Source: Frankiaceae bacterium (GTDB taxonomy: Bacteria > Actinomycetota > Actinomycetes > Frankiales > Frankiaceae). From it: DNA of 9,298 bases. Positions 1 to 7,860 of the stretch are shown piece by piece. The first letter of the stretch is position 1. Each line of letters starts with the position of its first letter. The notes below the pieces were generated by a model, which was not told the origin of the DNA, did not search any database, and saw nothing but the letters and a program-made list of their open reading frames with translations. The position numbers and the translations under genes were made by a program. The stretch covers positions 1 to 9,298 of the forward strand of contig JAVEDQ010000226.1 of assembly GCA_030840885.1 (NCBI GenBank), given 5' to 3'.

Positions 1-519
1 CTCTACGAGGGCGGCGACCTCGAGGCCGTCGAGCGGCTACGGGCCTCGCCGTGGTGGGTGCGCGGCCGGGCCTCGGGGAGCGCAGCCGGTCTCGTCGCGC
101 TGAAGTCGATGACCAGCGAGTTGACGGCGCGGTTCTCGCTCGCGGCGGCGCTCGCCACGCGCGAGCGGTACGGGGAGGGACCGCTCCGGCGGTACGCCGC
201 CGACCTGGTGGTGCCGGCGGAACAGCGAGCGGAGTGCGCCGTCCTCAAGGCGGTGACGGCGCGCTGGGTGATGAACCGTGACGGGGTGGCGGAGGCCCAA
301 ACCCGTGAACGTGAGCTGCTCGTCGAGCTGGTGGGAGCGCTGCGCGAGGCGGCGCCCGCTCCCCTCGAGCCTCTCCTGCAGGCGGCCTGGCGGGACGCGC
401 GCGACGACGGAGCCCGGCTCCGGGTGGTCGTCGACCAGGTGGCCCGCCTCACCGACATCTCCGCGGTGCGCTGGCACGAGCGGCTGTGCCAACAGATTCA
501 CCGCCAGCGGCCAGGCTGA
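1..519 (+). CDS. dgt: Deoxyguanosinetriphosphate triphosphohydrolase (dGTPase), C-terminal part
   Basis: The open frame runs in from the left edge and stops with TGA at 517-519, leaving about 172 residues. That would be the last 40 percent of a protein that is usually about 420 residues in actinobacteria. The N-terminal HD-domain metal ligands lie outside the window, so the call rests on the C-terminal helical domain. Visible features are the segment LKSMTSELTARF, the LKAVTARWVM helix that is typical of dGTPase tails, and the closing TDISAVRWHERL segment. Position directly upstream of dnaG is the standard actinobacterial arrangement. The family hydrolyses dGTP to deoxyguanosine and triphosphate and helps control dNTP pools in the cytoplasm. 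A related HD-domain dNTP hydrolase is the only realistic alternative. Nothing looks broken in the visible part. Confidence 0.85.
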   Translation, partial: LYEGGDLEAVERLRASPWWVRGRASGSAAGLVALKSMTSELTARFSLAAALATRERYGEGPLRRYAADLVVPAEQRAECAVLKAVTARWVMNRDGVAEAQTRERELLVELVGALREAAPAPLEPLLQAAWRDARDDGARLRVVVDQVARLTDISAVRWHERLCQQIHRQRPG

Positions 520-602
520 CGGCGTATCCGACATACCCTCAGAGGTAGACCCGGCCCGGGGCACTCTTCCCGGGCGGTCGCGAGAAGCGAGGGGGTCCCG
601 GG

Positions 603-2471
603 GTGGCGGGAAGGATCAGTGACGCCAGCCTGAACGCCGTGCGCGACGCCGCCTCGATCGTCGATGTCGTGGGTTCGGTGGTCGCCTTGCGCCCCGCCGG
701 GAGCGACCGGATGACCGGGTTGTGCCCGTTCCACGACGAGAAGCGACCGTCGTTCGGCGTGCGCCCCAGTATGAATCTGTTCCACTGCTTCGGCTGCGGT
801 GCCGGCGGCGACATCATCGACTTCATCCGCGAGATCGACAGCCTGTCGTTCGCCGAGGCGGTCGAGCAGCTCGCCGGCCGGTACAACGTGACCCTGACCT
901 ACGAGGGCGGGGGCAGCGGCGCGAACCGGGAGACCGGCAAGCGGCAGCGCCTGTCCGAGGCGATCAAGGCCGCCGCGGAGTTCTACGCCGAGCAGCTCTC
1001 CACCGCCGAGGCGCGCATCGGCCGGTCGTTCCTGACCGAGCGCGGCTTCGACCGTGCCGCCGCGGAGCACTTCGGCGTCGGCTACGCCCCGAGCGGCTGG
1101 GACACGCTGTCCAAGCACCTGCGCGGCCGCGGGTTCTCCACCGACGAGCTCGTCGACGCGGGCCTGGCGAAGATCGGCACGCGCGGCACGCCGACCGACC
1201 GGTTCCACCGTCGGCTGGTGTGGCCCATCCGCGAGACGACGGGCGGCGTCGTCGGCTTCGGTGCCCGGCGGCTGCACGACGACGACCAGATCACGGCGAA
1301 GTACCTCAACACCCCCGAGACGATCCTGTTCAAGAAGAGCCACCTGCTCTACGGCGCCGACCTGGCCCGCAAGGCCATCGCGTCGCGCTCCCAGGCCGTC
1401 GTCGTCGAGGGCTACACCGACGTGATGGCCTGCCACCTCTCCGGGGTGGAGACCGCCGTCGCGACGTGTGGCACCGCCTTCGGCGAGGACCACGTGAAGT
1501 TGCTGCGCCGCCTGCTGCACGACCAGGACGAGAGCCGCGGCGAGGTGGTGTTCACCTTCGACGGCGACCAGGCCGGCCGCAACGCCGCCCGCAAGGCGAT
1601 GCAGTTCGACCAGCGCTTCGTGGTGCAGACCTTCGTCGCCATCGAACGGGAAGGCCGCGACCCCTGCGAGCTGCGGCAGGCCGCCGGCGACGTCGCCGTC
1701 CGGGAGCTGGTGGCGGGCCGGGTGCCGCTGGTCGACTTCGCCCTGCGCGGCACCATCGAGGCCTTCGATCTCGATTCCTTCGAGGGGCGCACCGCCGCCC
1801 TGCGCGCCGCGGTGCCGATGCTCGCGGGCATCAAGGAGCAGGTGCTGCGCAACCAGTACGCCGTCCGGCTCTCGGGCTGGCTCGGCCTCGAGGTCGAGCA
1901 GGTCCAGGCCCAGCTGCGCGAGTTCTCCGGCGACGCCGCGCGCAACGGTGGGCGCACGCCGGAGCAGCGCCCGGTCCGTCCGCGCGAGCGCAGCGTCGAC
2001 GAGGCCGCGATCAGCGCCGAGCGCGAGGCCATCAAGGCCGCGCTGCAGCGCCCCGGGCTCGCCGGCCCGGCCTTCGACGCGCTGGAGCAGGTCCACTTCA
2101 CCCACCCCGTCCATCGCGAGGTGCTCGAGGCGATCGTGGCCGCCGGAGGGGTGGGTTCCGCCACCGACGTCGGTGCCTGGATCGCCCGGGTCGCCACCGG
2201 CGTCGCCTCCGACGAAACCCGGCGGTTGGTGCCGGCCCTGGCCGTCGAGCCGCTGCGCTACGCGGGCGACGGCGAGGAGCACTACATCGCGAGCGTCGTC
2301 GACCGGCTGCAGGAGCTGCACATCAGCCGTCGGATCCGCGAGGTCAAGGCGCGCTTCCAGCGCACCAACCCGGTGACCGAGGCCGACGTCTTCAATCGCA
2401 TGTTCGGAGAACTCATCGCCCTGGAGGAACGCAAACGGCAGTTGAGCGACCGCAGTATCGGTTCGGCATGA
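603..2471 (+). CDS. dnaG: DNA primase DnaG
   Basis: This 622-residue primase makes RNA primers at the replication fork for the replicative helicase-polymerase complex. The CHC2 zinc finger is visible as C41-x2-H44 and C62-x2-C65. The catalytic core contains the KYLNTPET and LFKKSHLLYG motifs at about residues 233-251. The TOPRIM motifs are VVEGYTD, with the metal-binding Glu at 269, and TFDGDQAG, with Asp320 and Asp322. The third acidic motif reads GRDPCEL at 351-357, the cysteine-containing form that I recall from mycobacterial primases. The C-terminal region from about 465 on is the helicase-interacting helical domain. The GTG start is preceded by GAGGGGG at 589-595 with 7-base spacing, and the frame begins with the expected RISDASLNAVRDAASIVDVVG. 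It follows dgt by 83 bases and precedes the sigma factor, so co-transcription with either neighbour is possible. Confidence 0.98.
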   Translation: MAGRISDASLNAVRDAASIVDVVGSVVALRPAGSDRMTGLCPFHDEKRPSFGVRPSMNLFHCFGCGAGGDIIDFIREIDSLSFAEAVEQLAGRYNVTLTYEGGGSGANRETGKRQRLSEAIKAAAEFYAEQLSTAEARIGRSFLTERGFDRAAAEHFGVGYAPSGWDTLSKHLRGRGFSTDELVDAGLAKIGTRGTPTDRFHRRLVWPIRETTGGVVGFGARRLHDDDQITAKYLNTPETILFKKSHLLYGADLARKAIASRSQAVVVEGYTDVMACHLSGVETAVATCGTAFGEDHVKLLRRLLHDQDESRGEVVFTFDGDQAGRNAARKAMQFDQRFVVQTFVAIEREGRDPCELRQAAGDVAVRELVAGRVPLVDFALRGTIEAFDLDSFEGRTAALRAAVPMLAGIKEQVLRNQYAVRLSGWLGLEVEQVQAQLREFSGDAARNGGRTPEQRPVRPRERSVDEAAISAEREAIKAALQRPGLAGPAFDALEQVHFTHPVHREVLEAIVAAGGVGSATDVGAWIARVATGVASDETRRLVPALAVEPLRYAGDGEEHYIASVVDRLQELHISRRIREVKARFQRTNPVTEADVFNRMFGELIALEERKRQLSDRSIGSA

Positions 2472-2548
2472 CACGGCCCCGGCTCAGGAGAGGCACGGCA
2501 TAGTCTGTGAAATCGAAGACACCGGTGAAGGAGAACGAGGCCCGAGCG

Positions 2549-3724
<1,176 letters not shown>

Positions 3725-3727
3725 GTG

Positions 3728-3750
3728 AACCAGGACGCTTTGGCTGGTTT
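3728..3750 (+). terminator. Weak hairpin after the sigma factor gene
   Basis: AACCAG at 3728-3733 and CTGGTT at 3744-3749 form a 6-bp stem with a 10-base loop, followed by T then C. It begins four bases after the sigma factor stop codon, the right place for a terminator. The stem is short and there is no U-tract, so it may only attenuate transcription or be chance. The rest of the 117-base gap (to 3841) shows no promoter I can defend, although one for the next operon is expected there. Confidence 0.3.
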
Positions 3751-3841
3751 CGGGACAGAAGTCGTTCGGCCCTGCCAGAAGTGGGGAGGCCTACGCCTGC
3801 ATACGACGTAAGCCCCCCGACTCTGGAAGGTGCGTCCTTCG

Positions 3842-4951
3842 ATGACGACTCCCGAACCACCTGTTGGTGGATCGGCCGGCCCCGGCGTTCCCCATCCCCC
3901 GGAGGAAGGCGTCATCCGCGTCTTCCCGGGCCCGCCGCCCGCCTCCGGTGCGGCACAGCCGCCGCAACCCACCCCCCGCCCTGCGACCCCGCCACCGCCC
4001 GGACCCCCGTCCGCGAGCGACGAGGCGAAGAACGCTGCCGGCGACGTGAAGGACCAGGCCGCGTCCTCGGCGGGCGACGTCAAGGACACGGCGGCCTCGC
4101 AGGCCGGCGCGGTCAAGGACACCGCCCAGCAGCAGGCCGCCCAGGTCAAGGACACCGCCGCCGATGCGGCATCCGACGTCGCCGCCACCGCTCGCGAGCA
4201 GGCGCAGAACGTCGTCGGCGAGGCGAGCCAGCAGGCCCGCCAGCTCGCGGACTCCCTCGTTACGCAGCTCAACGAGCAGGCGAGCGCCCAGCAGCAGCGT
4301 GCTGCCGGCGGAATCCGTTCGCTCGCCGAGGGCGTCTCGGACATGGCCGAGGGGCGCGGCGCACCCGAGGGCCCGGTCGGCGACCTCACCCGGCAGGCGG
4401 CCGACCGGCTGCAGACGGCGGCGAGCTACCTCGAGCGCAAGCAGCCCAACGATCTGCTGAACGACGTCCGCAGCTTCGCGAGCCGTCGTCCCGGGGCCTT
4501 CCTTCTCGGCGCGGCCGTGGCCGGCTTCGCCGTGGGACGGATCGTCAAGGGCTCCAGCAGTGCATCCAGCTCGCCCGGCACCGCGGGCGGTTCCAACCCG
4601 AGTGGTTCGCTGCCGACCGCGCCGGCCGCGCAGCCTGCTCCGACCCCAGCCCCACCGCCGACCCCAGCCCCGGCCCCCGCCTCACCGCCGCCGGTCCTGG
4701 TGTTCGACGACATCGAGCCCGACGAGCCCGGCTTCGGCACCCCGACGCCCCCGCCGGGGTACGAGTCGCGGATTCCGGTCGCGCCGATCATCGAGGAGCC
4801 CTACCAGCCCCGGGACGGGCTCTACGGCGACATCGATCCGACCCGCGACGCGAATCGTGAGACGGGCCGGACCACGCCGCCGGTCACGCACGGCGACCCG
4901 TTCGGCGAGGACATGAACCGGGATCTACCCGGTGGTGGTCGAGGTGTCTGA
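3842..4951 (+). CDS. Pro-rich membrane protein with hendecad (LEA/apolipoprotein-like) repeats
   Basis: This 369-residue protein is of unknown function. Residues 1-57 are Pro/Gly-rich and probably disordered. From 58 to 145 the chain follows an 11-residue register. VKD or a variant recurs at 69, 80, 91 and 102, and V113, V124 and L135 continue it, giving a strongly amphipathic Ala/Gln/Asp-rich helix. This pattern resembles group 3 LEA proteins and apolipoprotein-type lipid-binding helices. Residues 214-236 (SRRPGAFLLGAAVAGFAVGRIVK) read as one membrane segment with flanking positive charges. The C-terminal third is Pro/Thr/Ala-rich with an acidic stretch (FDDIEPDEPGFG). The ATG has GGAAGG at 3825-3830 with an 11-base gap, and an in-frame GTG at 3830 would add four residues. 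The stop overlaps the start of the next gene. It is first in a three-gene envelope operon, and a role in membrane or desiccation/osmotic stress is inference from the repeats only. Confidence 0.85.
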   Translation: MTTPEPPVGGSAGPGVPHPPEEGVIRVFPGPPPASGAAQPPQPTPRPATPPPPGPPSASDEAKNAAGDVKDQAASSAGDVKDTAASQAGAVKDTAQQQAAQVKDTAADAASDVAATAREQAQNVVGEASQQARQLADSLVTQLNEQASAQQQRAAGGIRSLAEGVSDMAEGRGAPEGPVGDLTRQAADRLQTAASYLERKQPNDLLNDVRSFASRRPGAFLLGAAVAGFAVGRIVKGSSSASSSPGTAGGSNPSGSLPTAPAAQPAPTPAPPPTPAPAPASPPPVLVFDDIEPDEPGFGTPTPPPGYESRIPVAPIIEEPYQPRDGLYGDIDPTRDANRETGRTTPPVTHGDPFGEDMNRDLPGGGRGV

Positions 4952-5402
4952 GCAGTCGTATCCGCCGAGCGGGGCGGTCCGCACGACGAGCCCCCGGACC
5001 CGTGACGTCTCCGACGCCTCGGTCGGGGAGATCGTCGGGCAGGTGACCGCTGACCTGTCCAAGCTGATGCGCCAGGAGCTGGAGCTCGCCAAGGCCGAGA
5101 TCAAGGCCGAGGTGTCGAAGGGCGGCAAGGCCGCCGGGATGCTCGGGGGCGCGGGCGGTGCCGGCTACTTCGCCGTGCTGTTCCTGTCCCTGACCGTCAT
5201 GTTCGCGCTGGCCGAGCTGTTCGGCGAGGGTCCCGGCGCGCACGCGCTCGCGGCTCTCGTCGTCACCGTGCTCTACGGCATCGCCGCCGCCGTGCTCTAC
5301 CTGCGAGGTCGTCGTGAGCTGCAGAACGTCTCGCCCACGCCGACGCAGACCGTCGAAACTCTCAAGGAGGATGTCCAGTGGGCAAAAGCCCGGAACAGCT
5401 GA
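4944..5402 (+). CDS. Phage holin superfamily III-like (actinobacterial holin-X) membrane protein
   Basis: This small protein (152 residues from GTG 4944) has a polar N-terminus followed by a charged amphipathic helix, SKLMRQELELAKAEIKAEVSKG (39-60). Two membrane segments follow at about 68-93 and 101-121, and the tail ends RGRRELQNVSPTPTQTVETLKED. The (L/I)xxQELxLAKAE helix, two-helix hairpin and VSPxPxQTVETLKED tail are what I know from the phage_holin_3_6 family that is widespread in actinobacterial chromosomes. Despite the name there is no lysis cassette or prophage around it, so a structural or stress-related membrane role is more likely. An earlier GTG at 4932 would give 156 residues. 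I prefer 4944 because GGTGGTGG lies just upstream and the protein then begins with a polar MSEQSYPP. The gene overlaps the end of the preceding gene and the beginning of the next, indicating translational coupling. Confidence 0.88.
   Translation: MSEQSYPPSGAVRTTSPRTRDVSDASVGEIVGQVTADLSKLMRQELELAKAEIKAEVSKGGKAAGMLGGAGGAGYFAVLFLSLTVMFALAELFGEGPGAHALAALVVTVLYGIAAAVLYLRGRRELQNVSPTPTQTVETLKEDVQWAKARNS
5364..5370 (+). promoter_or_regulatory. Ribosome binding site of the DUF3618 gene
   Basis: AAGGAGG, a full match to the anti-Shine-Dalgarno core, lies inside the 3' end of the holin-like gene, 7 bases before the GTG at 5378. It decides that start and explains how the third gene can be translated strongly while overlapping its neighbour. 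Confidence 0.85.
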
Positions 5403-6118
5403 GGCGTGAGATCGAGCAGACCCGGGCCGAGCTCGGGACCGACCTCGACCAGCTGACCGAGAAGGTCAGTCCTTCTCAGGTGGTGAACCGTCGCGTCGAC
5501 GCGGCCAAGTCCGCCGCCGTCGGCGTCAAGGACCGCGTCATGGGCTCGGCTCAGGACGCCAAGCAGACCGCGTCGGCCAAGGCCGGCGCGGCCGGCGGCA
5601 CCGTGGGCGACAAGGCCTCCGACGCCGCGGGTTCGGTGAGCAGCACGGTCAGCAACGCGCCGCAGGCGACGCTGCAGCGCGCCCAGGGCAACCCCCTCGC
5701 GGCCGGCATCATCGCCTTCGGTCTCGGCTGGCTCGCGTCGTCGCTCATCCCCGCGTCCTCCGCGGAGCAGCAGGCGGCGCAGCAGCTGTCGGCGAACAAG
5801 GACAAGCTGCTCGAGCCGCTGAAGGAGACCGCCAAGCAGGCGGCGACCGAGGTAAAGGACGAGCTGCAGCCGCAGGTCCAGGAGGCGGTGTCCTCGGTGC
5901 AGCAGACCGCACAGTCGGCCGCCAGCGAGGTGCAGTCCACCGCGACGGACCGCGCCACCGACGTCAAGGAGACCGCGACCAGTGCCGGGCAGGAGGTCTC
6001 CTCGCACGCCCAGTCGGCAGCGCAGGAGGTCAAGGGCCAGGCGCAGCAGTCGGCGTCGGAGGTGCAGGACACCGCGCAGAACCGGGCGCAGGACGTCCGG
6101 TCCACCTCCGGTCAGTAA
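5378..6118 (+). CDS. DUF3618 family membrane protein with C-terminal hendecad repeats
   Basis: This is a 246-residue protein. Its first 35 residues (SPEQLRREIEQTRAELGTDL, then DQLTEKVSPSQVV) match the DUF3618 signature: an amphipathic helix with IEQTRAELG and a following LTEKV. A linker rich in Ala, Gly and Ser contains VKDRV. A single membrane segment spans about 107-125. After it, from 159, the chain runs in an 11-residue register: VKDELQPQVQE, a 4-residue insert (AVSS), then six consecutive units beginning V174, V185, V196, V207, V218 and V229. The 11+4=15 step keeps the hydrophobic face, as in hendecad/15-mer coiled coils. The same VKDTA-like repeat occurs in the first gene of the operon but on the other side of its membrane segment. 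The gene is third in the operon, overlaps the holin-like gene and is followed by a strong terminator. Function is unknown, and envelope or membrane organisation is inference. Confidence 0.88.
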   Translation: MGKSPEQLRREIEQTRAELGTDLDQLTEKVSPSQVVNRRVDAAKSAAVGVKDRVMGSAQDAKQTASAKAGAAGGTVGDKASDAAGSVSSTVSNAPQATLQRAQGNPLAAGIIAFGLGWLASSLIPASSAEQQAAQQLSANKDKLLEPLKETAKQAATEVKDELQPQVQEAVSSVQQTAQSAASEVQSTATDRATDVKETATSAGQEVSSHAQSAAQEVKGQAQQSASEVQDTAQNRAQDVRSTSGQ

Positions 6119-6142
6119 GCGGTCAGCCGCTCAGGCGGTTGT

Positions 6143-6176
6143 CGAAGGGCCGTCCGCTCCGGCGGGCGGCCCTTCG
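6143..6176. terminator. Strong, probably bidirectional intrinsic terminator
   Basis: A 15-bp stem (6143-6157 paired with 6162-6176, one G-U wobble) with a 4-base loop sits between the convergent DUF3618 gene (ends 6118) and protease gene (ends 6194). No T-run follows on either strand, as is common for actinobacterial hairpin terminators. The symmetric position suggests it serves both genes. A small 5-bp hairpin (6118-6122 with 6127-6131) directly follows the DUF3618 stop. Confidence 0.8.
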
Positions 6177-6193
6177 TCACGCTCCGGGGAGGT

Positions 6194-7699
6194 CTAACGG
6201 CGATGTTCGGCGCGGGTGCCCTCGTAGGCCCCGTCGTCGTAACCGCCGTCGTCGAGCACCTCACCGGTGTCCGGGTCGATGTACTCACTGGTGTCCGGGT
6301 CGATGTACTCGCCGGTCTCCGGGTCGATGTGGTCCCCGGTCTCCGGGTCCACGATGTCGCCGGTCTGGGCGTCGACGAGGTCGCCTGTCTCGGGGTCGAC
6401 GTACTCCCCGGGCCCCGGCTCGTCGTACTCGCCAGGCCCGGGGTCGTCATAGCCACCTCCGGCCAGGGCGGGAGCGCCGCCGCTCGTGCGGGTCACGACG
6501 ACCAGGGCGACGATCACGAGCCCGACCAGGGCGACCGCCGTCCAGAGCAGGACGCGGTTGACGTCCGGCTTCTGGGCGTCGGCCAGCGTCGTGCCGGGCG
6601 CTGTGCTCTCGGGACTGCCGTCGGGACGCAGCACCCGCGCGACCGACGGGTTGTCGGCGTTGGCTGCCCCGGCCGCGCCGCCACCGGGTACAGGAGCGCC
6701 GCCGGCGTCGGTGGCCCCGGTGACGTCCGGTGTGCGGCCCTTCAGCGCGAGCAGGACGTCGACGCGGCCGGCGCCCGCACCTTCCAGCGGCCGAGCGGTG
6801 CGCTTGAGGGTGTTGACCACGTCTTCCTGGCCGCGGTCGGGCCTTTGCTCGAGCAGCAGCGCGGCGGCCCCGGCGACGATCGGCGCCGCCATGGAGGTGC
6901 CGGCGTCGGCGGCGTAGGACCGGTCGGACCACGTGGAGACCACGCAGTCCTCCGGGGTGCAGCCGTTGCCCTCCGGCTGGCCGCCGGGTGCGGCGAGGTC
7001 GACGCCGGTGCCGCGCTGGGTGTAGCTCGCGAGGTGGTCGTCGGGGCCGGTCGCGGCGACGACGAGCGCGTCGTTGCCGTAGACGTCGACACCGGCGGTC
7101 TTGCCGTTGCCGGCTGCCACCACCACGACGATGCCCTGCCGTCCGGCGTCGGCGACGGCCTGCGGGATCACCCGTTGCTGGTCGGACAGGGCATAGGTGC
7201 TGCCGAGCGAGATGTTGATGACCTGCGCGCCGTGGCTGGCGGCGAAGCGGATGCCGGAGGCGACGTCCCCGGCCTGCGCCTGGCAGGCGCCGTTGCGTTC
7301 GGTGAGGACACGGACGGGCAGGATGCGCGCCTCGGGGGCGATGCCGAAGCGGGAGGAGCCGATCAGGCCGGCGACGTGCGTGCCGTGCGCCTCGCAGCTG
7401 TCGGGGACGTCGGTCCCGCCCGGCTGGCAGTTGCCGTCGCGGCACGTCGCACCGGTCAGGACATGACCGCGGAAGTCGGGGTGGCGGTTGTCGATCCAGG
7501 AGTCCAGTACGGCCACGGTGATGCCCTTGCCGCCGCCGACGAGTTCGGCTGCGCCCTTGGCGTCGGCGGATCGGGCGGTCCAGGTGTCCTCGATGGCGAG
7601 CGCCGGACCGGCACTGACCAGCAGCAGCAGGAGGACGGCGACCAGTGCGGCGGGCGTCGGCCAGCGACGGCGCGTCGCCCGCCCGCTCGCAGCCGGCAC
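6194..7699 (-). CDS. Membrane-anchored S8 (subtilisin/mycosin-like) serine protease with acidic octad-repeat tail
   Basis: The protein (501 residues from GTG 7699) has a signal sequence with RRR at 10-12, a Leu/Val-rich core (about 16-30) and an AxA cleavage site at about 33-35. The S8 domain shows VAVLDSWID with catalytic Asp66, AHGTHVAG with His105, oxyanion Asn198 in AAGNG, and GTSMAAP with Ser269. Six cysteines (86, 91, 102, 139, 247, 252) could form disulfides. One membrane helix (about 383-402) precedes a cytoplasmic tail of eight acidic octads (418-481). Signal peptide, outside protease and C-terminal anchor resemble type VII secretion mycosins, but no ESX genes are in view, so a general extracytoplasmic protease is equally possible. 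GTG 7708 also fits the frame but lies only 1 base from GGAAGGA, whereas GTG 7699 has a 10-base gap. The frame is open upstream to 7936 without good start signals. The Trp after Asp66-Ser67 replaces the usual Gly. Confidence 0.9.
   Translation of the reverse strand: MPAASGRATRRRWPTPAALVAVLLLLLVSAGPALAIEDTWTARSADAKGAAELVGGGKGITVAVLDSWIDNRHPDFRGHVLTGATCRDGNCQPGGTDVPDSCEAHGTHVAGLIGSSRFGIAPEARILPVRVLTERNGACQAQAGDVASGIRFAASHGAQVINISLGSTYALSDQQRVIPQAVADAGRQGIVVVVAAGNGKTAGVDVYGNDALVVAATGPDDHLASYTQRGTGVDLAAPGGQPEGNGCTPEDCVVSTWSDRSYAADAGTSMAAPIVAGAAALLLEQRPDRGQEDVVNTLKRTARPLEGAGAGRVDVLLALKGRTPDVTGATDAGGAPVPGGGAAGAANADNPSVARVLRPDGSPESTAPGTTLADAQKPDVNRVLLWTAVALVGLVIVALVVVTRTSGGAPALAGGGYDDPGPGEYDEPGPGEYVDPETGDLVDAQTGDIVDPETGDHIDPETGEYIDPDTSEYIDPDTGEVLDDGGYDDGAYEGTRAEHRR
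6257..6448 (-). repeat. Eight tandem 24-bp repeats encoding acidic octapeptides
   Basis: Within the 3' end of the protease gene, eight contiguous 24-bp units keep the reading frame. They encode octads such as DEPGPGEY, VDPETGDL, VDPETGDH, IDPETGEY and IDPDTGEV, with consensus (V/I)DPxTGx(Y). On the plus strand the core is GTACTC-x5-GTCTCCGGGTCGA. Units 6281-6304 and 6305-6328 are the most alike at DNA level, while those at 6401-6448 have diverged to a PGPGEY form. This indicates growth by unequal recombination or slippage. Confidence 0.92.
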
Positions 7700-7722
7700 G
7701 GTGGTCACGTCCTTCCCACCGG

Positions 7723-7752
7723 AGTTCGTCGAACTGGTCCTCGGCACGTGCC
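7723..7752. promoter_or_regulatory. Two palindromes upstream of the protease gene
   Basis: A perfect 13-bp palindrome with half-sites AGTTCG and CGAACT around a central T lies at 7723-7735. A perfect 10-bp palindrome, GGCACGTGCC, lies at 7743-7752. Both sit just upstream of the protease start, in the roughly 160-base gap to the HxlR-like gene, and are candidate operator sites. No convincing -10/-35 pair was found nearby on the minus strand, so whether they overlap a promoter or lie in the leader is open. The remainder of the gap (7753-7860) shows nothing I can assign. Confidence 0.3.
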
Positions 7753-7860
7753 CGCGCCGGATCGCGTCGCCCGCCCCTGCCGGGACGCGAAGGAGACCAA
7801 CGTAGACCGTTGTGTACCCGGATTCGGCTTCCGGATGGTGTCGGACGGCGGGAGCGCGGG

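Noticed and set aside
555..574. Hairpin of CCCGGG repeats between dgt and dnaG as a terminator
   Set aside because: The 6-bp arms are themselves palindromic and GC-rich, with no T-run; such structures are frequent by chance here and it lies close to the dnaG ribosome binding site.
498..2474. Very long minus-strand open frame opposite dnaG (and a similar one, 2282-3685, opposite rpoD)
   Set aside because: These are antisense shadows of strongly conserved plus-strand genes; stop codons are rare in all frames at this GC content, and the translations show no recognisable domain.
4944..5402. Holin-like gene as evidence of a prophage
   Set aside because: No endolysin, integrase, structural or att-like sequences accompany it; this family is common in actinobacterial chromosomes outside phages.
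6257..6448. Tandem repeats as a CRISPR array
   Set aside because: The units are contiguous with no spacers, keep the reading frame in steps of 24 and encode regular octapeptides inside a gene.
7723..7735. LexA/SOS box upstream of the protease gene
   Set aside because: The actinobacterial box is CGAAC-N4-GTTCG. Here the half-sites are in the opposite order (GTTCG-T-CGAAC), so it does not match.
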